From the NCBI GenBank assembly GCA_964396385.1, contig CAYNFH010000192.1, positions 1 to 12,376 of the forward strand: DNA of 12,376 nt, written 5' to 3'. Position numbers and translations under genes: made by a program. Under the pieces are notes generated by a model. That model ran no database searches. It was given only the letters and a program-made list of their open reading frames with translations, and had not been told where the DNA came from. The DNA comes from CAYNFH01 sp964396385 (GTDB lineage Bacteria; Armatimonadota; Chthonomonadetes; Chthonomonadales; CAJBBX01). Positions 7,045-12,376 of the stretch are shown here, one piece after another. How positions within the stretch are numbered: position 1 is the first letter of the stretch; each line of letters begins with the position of its first letter.

Positions 7045-7830
7045 TCACCGCTCCCGTAGTATCCTACGGAAGCCCGCCATGCTACTCATGATCGAGCCGA
7101 GTAGAACGGCAACGACTGCGAACATCGTAACAATGTACACAGGCGCAACTCCCGGGTCGGGAGGCAGGCTCTTGTGGGTTTTCAGGTATTCCTTGGCCAG
7201 CAGTGCTTCCCGGCTCCCCACACCGCGGGCCGCAGTGCTAATCGACGCGATAAGCAGGCCCAGCGTGGTGACCAGCATCAACGGCTCTATGAGGGGAACG
7301 CTTCTGGGTGACTGCTTGCTGATGGCACTGACCCCGCTGATGCGGTACCGCATCTTCGGCAGCGTTCCTTCCGGCAGCGGGGTAAACATGCCTATCTCCA
7401 GCCGGTCACCAGGGTTCATGAGGGTGGGCTTGAGCCGCAGCCACATATCGGTTACCTCGATTTCAGGCTCAAAGTTAGGTGGAAAATGCCTCGCCACTGC
7501 TGCATGGAAGATCTCGCCGCCTTTGGGCAGCTCTAGGGTCAGAGGTTCCACCCAATCACTTGGGGTAATCGGCACGGCACCCGTGTTCTTGAACTCGATA
7601 ACCAGCATACTGACGGTTTGTACCTCGACCCCATGGTAGAGGACCCGCAGATCCTGGGGTGCTCCCGGCACGCGGTGAATGAACTCCACATCGGACACTA
7701 CCCGGTAGGAGAGTGCCTTGCGACTGCGCTGCTTGTTCACCCAGAGGGTGGTACAGACGCCAGCTATGGCTACCAGGGCGGCAATGAGCCACGCCCAGTT
7801 CGCCTGCATGTAGCGAGCAAATGCCTCCAT
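7045..7830 (-). CDS. Membrane-anchored protein of unknown function, copy A
   Basis: 261 residues. One membrane segment at about 12-31 (NWAWLIAALVAIAGVCTTLW) is followed by the basic cluster NKQRSRK, then a soluble beta-rich core about 38-172. The core holds a conserved block VIEFKNTGAVPITPSDW, PLTLELP, and LKPTLMNPGD, then a YRISGV strand. Two more segments follow at about 180-199 and 229-250, and the end is basic (FRRILRER). By the positive-inside rule the core after segment one should be cytoplasmic. I recognise this as a widespread family of uncharacterised bacterial proteins, with no known reaction. It is clearly paralogous to 9096-9875 and to the dead copy at 6753-7034. An in-frame TAA lies just upstream, so ATG 7830 is the earliest start; the ribosome site is weak. 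A broken helical-protein gene ends 45 bases upstream. Confidence 0.85.
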   Translation of the reverse strand: MEAFARYMQANWAWLIAALVAIAGVCTTLWVNKQRSRKALSYRVVSDVEFIHRVPGAPQDLRVLYHGVEVQTVSMLVIEFKNTGAVPITPSDWVEPLTLELPKGGEIFHAAVARHFPPNFEPEIEVTDMWLRLKPTLMNPGDRLEIGMFTPLPEGTLPKMRYRISGVSAISKQSPRSVPLIEPLMLVTTLGLLIASISTAARGVGSREALLAKEYLKTHKSLPPDPGVAPVYIVTMFAVVAVLLGSIMSSMAGFRRILRER

Positions 7831-7875
7831 AGCGGTACATTACTGTCTGGTGGCTCGCATTCCTCCTCCTTGGCA

Positions 7876-8112
7876 TCAGGAAGGCTGCTCGTCAGTGTCG
7901 TGTGGGTCAACCATTTCGGTAGCAGTGATGCGCGGCAATACACGCTCACCTGCCTCGTCCATCGCCCCAAGTGTTGCTTCTATGAGCCCGCGGGCGGCTG
8001 CGGTATGCTCTTCGGCCTTCAGACCCTTGAGCGATTTGATGAGTTCAAAGCGCACTTTCGCTTCTGCCTAGAGCTTAGCTATCTCTACCCTCGCGGCCGT
8101 CTCCTCCCGCTT
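7876..8112 (-). pseudogene. 3' remnant of a charged helical (coiled-coil-like) protein gene, cut by the IS
   Basis: From the left edge of the insertion sequence the minus frame reads KREETAARVEIAKL, a TAG (8068-8070), then AEAKVRFELIKSLKGLKAEE and a further 43 residues to a TGA at 7876, ending DTDEQPS. The heptad-like Leu/Ile/Ala spacing and Lys/Glu richness on both sides of the stop indicate one former coding frame, with TAG probably replacing a CAG. No family is recognisable. It is followed 45 bases later by the membrane protein at 7830, so the two may have been co-transcribed. Removing the IS in silico does not restore a clean upstream frame, so other damage is present. Confidence 0.55.
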
Positions 8113-8113
8113 A

Positions 8114-8129
8114 GAGCGTGTTATGAACT
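8114..8129. repeat. Left terminal inverted repeat of the IS
   Basis: GAGCGTGTTATGAACT pairs with the right end at 8961-8976 with two mismatches (positions 4 and 11). Its inner edge overlaps the transposase stop codon, so the gene reaches right to the element's end. Confidence 0.8.
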
Positions 8130-8930
8130 CTTGAGCAGCGGCGCTGCTCTGACGAGCATGAGAATGGCGAACACGACCAAGTGCATCGCAATCAGCGTCT
8201 GGGCCAAGCGCTCGTAATCACGAGCCAATCGGCGGAAGCGTGAATCCCAGGCAAAGCTGCGCTCTGCAACCCAGCGTCTGGGGAGGAGCACGAAGCCGCG
8301 TTTGGCTTCTTCCAACTTGACGACTGTCAGGTCAATCCCGTGCTCTTTGGCCGCCTGGGCAGGCTCTTCTCCGGTGTAGCCTTGGTCCACGAAGGCGACC
8401 TGCACGCTCTCGCCGGTCACGTCCTGGACCTGCTGAGCCAGTTCACGAACTTGGGCGCGCTCCTGCTCATTGGCAGGTGTGACCAGCAGTCCCACCAGCA
8501 GCCCGAGCGTGTCCACCGCCATGTGGACCTTGGAGCCGCGCCGCTTCTTGTGGCCATCGAAGCCAGCTCGTGCTCCACTCGCGGGTGTAGACTGCATCAC
8601 CCGGCCATCGAAGATGACAGCAGAAGGGTCTGGGTTGCGTCCTTGGGCCTTCCTGAGCATCAGCCGCAGGTCATCCACGATGGCTTCAAAACAGCCGTTT
8701 CTCCTCCAGCGCTGCGTCTGCTGGTACACTGCCGGCCAAGGCGGCAGGTCATTGGGCAAGTAGCGCCAGGGAGAGCCGGTGCGCACCAGCCATCGCAGCG
8801 CATTGAATAGGTCACGAAGAGGATACTGCCGCTGGGGAGCGTCCTCCGTCATGAGCGTGAGATAGGGAGCGACAAACGCCCACTCATCATCGGTTACATC
8901 ACTGGGGTAAGGCTTGCGTTGTACTTCCAT
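8121..8930 (-). CDS. IS5-family DDE transposase
   Basis: 269-residue transposase that cuts and joins DNA at the element's ends. It has an N-terminal DUF4096-like part (VTDDEWAFVAPYL, LRWLVRTGSPWRYLP) and a DDE catalytic core: Asp108 (VIFDGRVMQST), Asp182 (FVDQGYTG) and Glu223 (WVAERSFAWDSRFRRLARDYE). The typical DGHKKRRGSKVHMAVDTLG block lies between the first two. A single uninterrupted frame of the usual length suggests it is functional. ATG 8930 is preferred because the family starts near M-x-x-x-R-x-x-YPSD; an upstream GTG at 8972 lies inside the terminal repeat and adds unlikely residues. Confidence 0.93.
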   Translation of the reverse strand: MEVQRKPYPSDVTDDEWAFVAPYLTLMTEDAPQRQYPLRDLFNALRWLVRTGSPWRYLPNDLPPWPAVYQQTQRWRRNGCFEAIVDDLRLMLRKAQGRNPDPSAVIFDGRVMQSTPASGARAGFDGHKKRRGSKVHMAVDTLGLLVGLLVTPANEQERAQVRELAQQVQDVTGESVQVAFVDQGYTGEEPAQAAKEHGIDLTVVKLEEAKRGFVLLPRRWVAERSFAWDSRFRRLARDYERLAQTLIAMHLVVFAILMLVRAAPLLKSS

Positions 8931-8960
8931 GAGCACCAGTACGACGCAACCGCGCCCCGA

Positions 8961-8976
8961 AGTTCGTAACACCCTC
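8961..8976. repeat. Right terminal inverted repeat of the IS
   Basis: AGTTCGTAACACCCTC is the reverse complement counterpart of the left end at 8114-8129 (14 of 16). The flanking TA at 8977-8978 matches the TA at 8112-8113. Confidence 0.8.
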
Positions 8977-9054
8977 TACCTTGAAGCCGGGGTTGCGATA
9001 GTGGAGATCTGTCGTGTGGGTCGTGTAGTGCTCTCCCGGACGAGTTTCAGCCAC
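8977..9054 (-). pseudogene. Short coding-like remnant on the right side of the IS
   Basis: A GTG at 9054, preceded by GAAGAGGACGATT, opens a minus frame reading VAETRPGEHYTTHTTDLHYR then NPGFK up to the IS edge. It starts about 40 bases after the stop of the membrane protein at 9096. It may be the 5' end of the gene whose 3' part is at 7876-8112, but the frames do not join when the IS and one TA are removed, so a frameshift or separate origin is needed. No family is recognised. Confidence 0.25.
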
Positions 9055-9095
9055 AATCGTCCTCTTCAGGCCCGACTATCCCACATAAGCTCCGA

Positions 9096-9875
9096 TTATC
9101 TCCTGCGTTCCCACCATCGCCGTACGTTATGGAACAGGCCCTTGACTACGTAGGCCCCGAGGAATGAACAGGTAATTCCCGTCCCGATTGCTAGTGTAGC
9201 TCCCACGGCTGGATTGAGTCCTATGGAGGCATGGAAGTGGCGGGCAATTGCGACGAAAACACCCGCGACGGCATACGGGACCAGCACCCAGAGCGAGAAG
9301 AAGCCAGCCAGTTTCACTTCCGCTTGCGCCGACCAATCCATGGAGGTTTCCATCGATATAGCCCGCACCGCAGGAATGCCGGCGACGCGCCCCTTAACGG
9401 TTGGTTCTTCGTTAGAAAACCCCGTAACGAGGGCCTTGATAATGAACGTATCCCGCGGATTCATTAAGGTAGGCTTTATCCATATGGTTGTGTCCACCGT
9501 CTCGATTTCCGGATTGAATCCTTCTGGACGGGCACGAACCACCTCTGGGTCTATGATGCTGCCTGCGTTGGGAAACAGCAGGGTGAGGGGCTCGTGGAAG
9601 TCTGCCGGTAGAAGCGGTAGAGAACCGGTATTACGAATCTCGACCTCCACAATCCTGAGATTCCAGAGGGGCTGGTCGGCGTATTTCGCTTGCAGTTCCT
9701 TGCTGTCCGGTTCCTTGCGGTCGGTCAGTCGTGAATTCGTGACTACCCAGCAAGTAAGGGCGCGTTTGGACCGCCGCGATGTAATCCACTGGTTGATTAC
9801 TACGGCAATCAGCGTGAGCAAGGCGGCAATGAGCCACGCCCAGTGCTTTTGGAAGTATTCGCCAATGGCGTCCAT
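9096..9875 (-). CDS. Membrane-anchored protein of unknown function, copy B
   Basis: 259 residues with the same plan as 7045-7830: membrane segment about 12-31 (HWAWLIAALLTLIAVVINQW), basic cluster TSRRSKR, soluble core about 38-172, two more segments at about 188-212 and 222-246, and a basic end VRRWWERRR. Shared blocks with copy A include the opening M-(D/E)-A, WAWLIAAL, (R/K)NTG-(S/A)-(L/V)-P, EPLTL-x-(F/L)-P, NPEIE/EPEIE, and KPTLMNP. The last two membrane segments have diverged more than the core, so the core is probably the functional part. Function is unknown. Start at ATG 9875; the bases just before it (AGCAATATACCGAC) resemble those before copy A. Stop is TAA. It may form a transcription unit with the genes downstream on the minus strand, now separated from copy A by the IS. 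Confidence 0.85.
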   Translation of the reverse strand: MDAIGEYFQKHWAWLIAALLTLIAVVINQWITSRRSKRALTCWVVTNSRLTDRKEPDSKELQAKYADQPLWNLRIVEVEIRNTGSLPLLPADFHEPLTLLFPNAGSIIDPEVVRARPEGFNPEIETVDTTIWIKPTLMNPRDTFIIKALVTGFSNEEPTVKGRVAGIPAVRAISMETSMDWSAQAEVKLAGFFSLWVLVPYAVAGVFVAIARHFHASIGLNPAVGATLAIGTGITCSFLGAYVVKGLFHNVRRWWERRR

Positions 9876-10228
9876 GTCGGTATATTGCTACCTATATGTC
9901 CGTTTCCCTGCTTCCTTCCTGACAAAGCGATTCCTGCTTGCGTATTCCGGAAGGACGCGAGACTGATGCAATGGGAAGAACGCGCCGCTGACCAACTGCA
10001 AGTCCGGATCTGTCAACCCGGTCCAGCCGCCGGACCGATAAGCTAGAAAGCTTGCAGAACGCGGTGTCGAGCGGCCGCCGTCACACGAGAAGCAGGAGGA
10101 CAAACGCAGCTCTGCGCGTAGGTCATGACGAAGACCACACCCAAGCAAGGGTGGGCCGGCTGGCTTTAGTCAAGCCGACCCGCCATTGTTCGTTTTAGCA
10201 GTACGGTCAGCCCGCTGCCTGATCACCT
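9876..10228. other. Non-coding stretch upstream of copy B
   Basis: No frame here reads as a protein. The stretch should contain the promoter of copy B. Near its start, minus TTGTCA and CATATAGG are both present but 23 bases apart, so this is not a good promoter. A strong hairpin sits at 10154-10184. The inverted TTGACA on the minus strand near 10018 has no matching -10. Confidence 0.35.
10154..10184 (+). terminator. Hairpin followed by T-rich stretch, possible + strand terminator
   Basis: GGCCGGCTGGCTT (10154-10166) pairs with AAGCCGACCCGCC (10172-10184) at 11 of 13 positions around the loop TAGTC, and is followed by ATTGTTCGTTTT. That is terminator-like for + strand transcription, yet no + strand gene lies just upstream. 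It may instead end a non-coding transcript, or act as the end of the DUF3892 gene on the minus strand, where no T-run follows. Confidence 0.38.
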
Positions 10229-10528
10229 CTAGGCACAGCGCGGCAAGCTATCCAGGTTGTTGTCCTTCACGGCGTCGGGGTTAGAGCGGATGTACGTACG
10301 CCGGCACAAGGTACAGACGTACTTCTCCACATAGGCGGTTCGCCCAGACTGTTCTCCCGTGGTGTAAAACACGTCACCACGGTCCATGGCCGCCAGCACT
10401 TCATTGAGTGTCCAGCGGCGCGAGTAGGACTGCGCCGTAAGCCCGGTCCCCACCGCCACGATGTGAGCATGGGTGGTCGGCTCGGTGACCGGCACCTGCT
10501 GCGTGCAGGTGATGCGATAGGTAGCCAT
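10229..10528 (-). CDS. DUF3892-type small protein
   Basis: 99 residues of unknown function. It opens YRITCTQQVPVTEPTTHAHI and closes with VDKY-like VEKYVCTLCRRTYIRS, then DNNLDSLPRC. That pattern (a first strand with an HI motif, a WTLNEVLAAMDRGDVFYT helix-turn, and a final DNL-x-x-LP-x-C) is what I know from DUF3892 proteins, which are usually 70-100 residues. The start at ATG 10528 fits the family; a GTG at 10552 would add eight residues. A GGGAAAG lies upstream as a weak ribosome site. It is separated from the upstream operon by about 160 bases holding an inverted repeat, so probably has its own promoter. The C-terminal CTLC and final Cys may be structural. Confidence 0.8.
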   Translation of the reverse strand: MATYRITCTQQVPVTEPTTHAHIVAVGTGLTAQSYSRRWTLNEVLAAMDRGDVFYTTGEQSGRTAYVEKYVCTLCRRTYIRSNPDAVKDNNLDSLPRCA

Positions 10529-10529
10529 T

Positions 10530-10558
10530 TTGACTTTCCCGAGGCACCGCACTATAAT
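10530..10558 (+). promoter_or_regulatory. Near-consensus sigma-70 promoter on the + strand
   Basis: TTGACT (10530-10535), 17-base spacer, TATAAT (10553-10558): 5/6 and 6/6 of the consensus at ideal spacing, unusual in this GC-rich sequence. It overlaps the start region of the DUF3892 gene and points away from it, with transcription expected to begin near 10565. No + strand protein gene follows, so the product would be a non-coding RNA running through the inverted repeat at 10627-10669 and antisense to the gene at 10690-11886. Confidence 0.5.
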
Positions 10559-10626
10559 GACGGCGACAGCGGCCGGCGCCTCTATGTAAAGTGCCGCGTC
10601 GTCGTCCGGGCTCTGGCCCGTGGTCT

Positions 10627-10669
10627 CGACAATGCGGAGCGTCTCTTGGCGGGGATCTCCGCATTGTCG
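10627..10669. repeat. 13-bp perfect inverted repeat (large hairpin)
   Basis: CGACAATGCGGAG (10627-10639) and CTCCGCATTGTCG (10657-10669) are perfect complements with a 17-base loop. It lies 21 bases after the stop of the gene at 10690-11886 (minus strand), so it may terminate that operon, though no T-run follows on either strand. It could equally be the 3' stem of an RNA from the + promoter at 10530-10558, or a protein-binding operator. Confidence 0.6.
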
Positions 10670-10689
10670 CCTACATATTTACGCTCTGC

Positions 10690-11886
10690 CTATCCTGGAA
10701 CTAATTCCAACTTCGCGCTAATCTCCTCAAACTGCGGGAACCCAAGTTGCTTCACGCGGTCGGCCGGTATCGGCAGCGGAGCGAGTTTCCTTCCCGGCCG
10801 ACCACCCTGGCGGCGTTGCTCCAGCCAATGCGCGTACCGCGAGATGTTGAGCTCCAGGATTTCATCTATCGGGTCTTCTGGCTTCCGGTCTTGCTTCACC
10901 CAGCGCGGCCGACGGCCACCACACCAGGTCAAGAGCCTGCGATGCTCTGCCGCCATAAAGGGTTGAGAGTCAATTACCGTAAAGCACCGAAAGGCCCGGC
11001 CGCACTCCTGAACGTAGCGAGCCCCGCCGATGATCAGGGGATGGAGCTCGCGCTGGAGACTGTCTTGAAGACGACAGAGAGCGTTCAGCGCGCGTAGTCC
11101 CTTCTCCCGCCGGGCGAGGCCAGTGCCGAACTCCTTGGCGATGTAGCGCGCCTCTGGCATTGCCCGCAAGACTTCTTCCCAGACCCTCCAGTCCTGCTCT
11201 GTGATGGCGTTGAGGTGGAGCACTACGGCGGAGCCAGCGGCGGAAAGTTCCTCTGCCACCCGAAGCATGCGCTCGCGGTTCCACTCCGTGTGGGTGGGCG
11301 GTGCATCGGCGTGGAACGAGTAGTTGGGCACCGTCATCGCGAGCAGGTCCAGAGCGGCTATCTCAGCTTCCAGGCCCGAGCGCATCCCTCGGCGCCAATA
11401 GTTCTCCAGGACCTTATCTTGCGCCACCGAGGTGAAGAGTACCTGGGTCTGCGGCGCCAAGTGAAACTCCTCGCGCAGCTCCGCAGGACCATGAGAAAGG
11501 AGCCCATACGTACCGTTTGCTCGTCCCTTCACTGCCCGGAAGGTCGGCACAGCGGCTATGGCGACATTGAGGTGCCCACCGCGCCACTTGCCATGCTGAA
11601 TGACCGGCACGTAGAGAGGAAGCTCAGCTGCCGCTGGATGCCGGATCGGCCCGGGTGGATTTGGAGGCCAGCCTCCCACTTCCCGCCAGCGGTAGACGAA
11701 TTGTGCTGGCTTGTTCGGGCAGGTCCAGTCACACTGGGCTGCCCGGCACGTTGTCTCGCACGGGGTCTGTAACCCCCACAGGCTATCCGCGAAGGGATTG
11801 CCGCAGCTCGCGCCAAAGGCCGTTGGCCCAGAAATCGGAGGCGGTTCCTTCATCATTTCAAGCCGGCTGCTGGGTGGGTCCCCCAT
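10690..11886 (-). CDS. Cys-rich protein of unknown function, possibly DUF4417-related
   Basis: 398 residues. N-terminal Cys cluster TPCETTCRAAQCDWTCPNKP (Cys43, 47, 52, 56; spacing C-x3-C-x4-C-x3-C) suggests bound metal or an iron-sulfur cluster. The middle (about 125-300) alternates helices and strands and contains NYSFHADAPPTHTEWNRERM, VVLHLNAITEQDW and IAKEFGTG, then a Cys near 295. This arrangement (a Pro-Asn-(F/Y)-Ser strand, a Met-helix, then HLN-A-x-T) reminds me of plasmid- and phage-borne DUF4417-like proteins of probable barrel fold; the match is tentative. The C-terminus is basic (EQRRQGGRPGRK). The start at 11886 is chosen for GGAG six bases upstream; ATG 11856 is possible. It overlaps the preceding gene by 29 bases, so translation is probably coupled. 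Most likely role is in a mobile or accessory operon; the reaction is unknown. Confidence 0.8.
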   Translation of the reverse strand: MGDPPSSRLEMMKEPPPISGPTAFGASCGNPFADSLWGLQTPCETTCRAAQCDWTCPNKPAQFVYRWREVGGWPPNPPGPIRHPAAAELPLYVPVIQHGKWRGGHLNVAIAAVPTFRAVKGRANGTYGLLSHGPAELREEFHLAPQTQVLFTSVAQDKVLENYWRRGMRSGLEAEIAALDLLAMTVPNYSFHADAPPTHTEWNRERMLRVAEELSAAGSAVVLHLNAITEQDWRVWEEVLRAMPEARYIAKEFGTGLARREKGLRALNALCRLQDSLQRELHPLIIGGARYVQECGRAFRCFTVIDSQPFMAAEHRRLLTWCGGRRPRWVKQDRKPEDPIDEILELNISRYAHWLEQRRQGGRPGRKLAPLPIPADRVKQLGFPQFEEISAKLELVPG

Positions 11887-12271
11887 CGCTTTCTCCAGAC
11901 AGTTCCGGCCGGCAGCGGAAGGAGAAGTAGCCGCCGAGTCCGGGCTCTTCGAGTACTTCGACCTCAAGCAGATGACCGCAGCGATGGTCGGTGGCCATGG
12001 CCGCGCGCAGCCACACGTCGTCACCCGCTTCGACTCGTGCCCTTACCGCATTGTCTTGAATGAACTCCAGGTACCCGGCGCGGCTGTCGCGCACAATGGC
12101 TGCGCCGGTCTGCACTGCTCCGGCGTCTTCTAGCGCGCACCCAGAATATTGCCTGGTGTAGAGCTCCGGAAGGTCGGAAAAGAGCTTCTTCTGCTGCAGC
12201 TCGCGCTCAAAGGCTAGGTTGCGCAGGTGCTTGGCGCGGCGGCTCATTTTCTCGATGAAGTCTTCACCCAC
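11858..12271 (-). CDS. 137-residue protein of unknown function
   Basis: Starts with GTG at 12271, with AGGAG seven bases upstream. Residues about 1-35 are a charged helix (MSRRAKHLRNLAFERELQQK); the rest is a compact domain with likely strands (AGYLEFIQDN, VRARVEAGDDVWLRAAM, LLEVEVLEEP, GYFSFRC). No membrane segment or signal peptide. I do not recognise the family. Its start overlaps the upstream gene's end by 8 bases and its end overlaps the next gene's start by 29 bases, so all three are surely translated from one message. Confidence 0.75.
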   Translation of the reverse strand: MGEDFIEKMSRRAKHLRNLAFERELQQKKLFSDLPELYTRQYSGCALEDAGAVQTGAAIVRDSRAGYLEFIQDNAVRARVEAGDDVWLRAAMATDHRCGHLLEVEVLEEPGLGGYFSFRCRPELSGESDGGPTQQPA

Positions 12272-12376
12272 GGCTCATCTCCTGGGCAAGTGGGCGATAC
12301 ACCCACTGGCGTCCTTCCTTGGTTCTTAGGACCAGCCGTTGGCGATGTAGGTCCGCGAGCCGATTGTTCCAGGCAG
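12264..12376 (-). CDS. C-terminal part of a winged-helix-like protein, cut by window edge
   Basis: The minus frame entering at the window edge reads AWNNRLADLHRQRLVLRTKE, then GRQWVYRPLAQEMSRG and a TGA at 12264-12266. The recognition-helix-plus-wing pattern (N-R-L-x-x-L-x-x-x-x-L-V, then R-x-W-V-Y-R-P) is typical of the second half of winged helix-turn-helix DNA-binding domains. It is the first visible gene of the overlapping operon, and so may be its regulator or a replication/initiation-type protein. The N-terminus lies outside the window. It is too short to appear as a long open frame, but the 8-base overlap with the next gene and the domain pattern support it. Confidence 0.65.
   Translation of the reverse strand, partial: AWNNRLADLHRQRLVLRTKEGRQWVYRPLAQEMSRG

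Larger units (their letters stand above)
8114..8976 (-). mobile_element. IS5-family insertion sequence, apparently complete (863 bp)
   Basis: The ends are imperfect inverted repeats: GAGCGTGTTATGAACT at 8114-8129 against GAGGGTGTTACGAACT (minus strand, 8976-8961), 14 of 16 identical. Both sides are flanked by TA (8112-8113 and 8977-8978), consistent with a 2-bp target duplication as seen in parts of the IS5 family. One full transposase frame fills the element. Matching ends, target duplication and intact gene point to a fairly recent insertion. It landed in or next to the helical-protein remnant between the two intact membrane-protein genes. Confidence 0.85.

Noticed and set aside
10463..10966. 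167-codon + strand frame downstream of the + promoter
   Set aside because: It begins inside the DUF3892 gene upstream of the promoter start site, crosses the hairpin and runs antisense to a well-supported gene with no recognisable domain.
11215..11772. 185-codon + strand frame
   Set aside because: Antisense shadow of the Cys-cluster gene; no start signal or motif.
1..12376. CRISPR array or integrase
   Set aside because: No regularly spaced direct repeats and no tyrosine or serine recombinase motif were seen; the only recombinase is the IS transposase.

Overview
The window is a GC-rich bacterial chromosomal segment. It reads as an accessory or decaying region: intact genes alternate with many broken ones, plus one insertion sequence. 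The lineage cannot be fixed from sequence alone. The clues are a tRNA gene without an encoded CCA end, a secreted subtilisin with tryptophan-glycine (WG) C-terminal repeats of a type I associate with Acidobacteriota and Armatimonadota, and a cytosolic three-PAS kinase of the HisKA_2 class. Acidobacteriota, Armatimonadota or a Chloroflexota relative are all possible; this is a guess.

Layout, left to right. (1) 1-1281: the 3' part of a tRNA-Phe gene, a hairpin, then a small graveyard on the + strand: a truncated short-chain dehydrogenase, an acetyltransferase-like gene with an in-frame TAA and a scrambled end, and an unidentified coding-like fragment. (2) 1268-2989 (minus): a secreted S8 serine peptidase. 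An in-frame TAG cuts it 34 codons before what looks like its original stop, so part of its WG-repeat tail is lost. Its leader (about 3074-3179) can fold into a multi-helix RNA. (3) 3713-6509: a soluble three-PAS sensor histidine kinase (+) converges on a stand-alone receiver-domain protein (-) that lacks the phospho-accepting aspartate (Gly68). Between them lies a short remnant resembling the start of an MmeI-type DNA methyltransferase. (4) 6593-9875 (minus): a cluster built around three related membrane-anchored proteins of unknown function. Two are intact (7045-7830, 9096-9875) and the third (6753-7034) is a pseudogene with a Trp-to-TGA change. An IS5-family element (8114-8976, TA target duplication) sits between the intact copies, next to a broken helical-protein gene. 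(5) 9876-12376 (minus): a non-coding stretch with a hairpin, a DUF3892-type small protein, a 13-bp perfect inverted repeat beside a near-consensus + strand promoter, and a tightly overlapping operon. That operon holds a winged-helix-like protein (cut by the window edge), a 137-residue unknown protein and a 398-residue Cys-rich protein perhaps related to DUF4417.

How they may work together. The kinase and receiver are plausible partners by position, but the receiver cannot be phosphorylated at the usual site. The membrane-protein cluster and the overlapping three-gene operon are the best candidates for undescribed biology. Their functions are unknown, and the sequence only shows that they travel in an area of gene decay and transposition.
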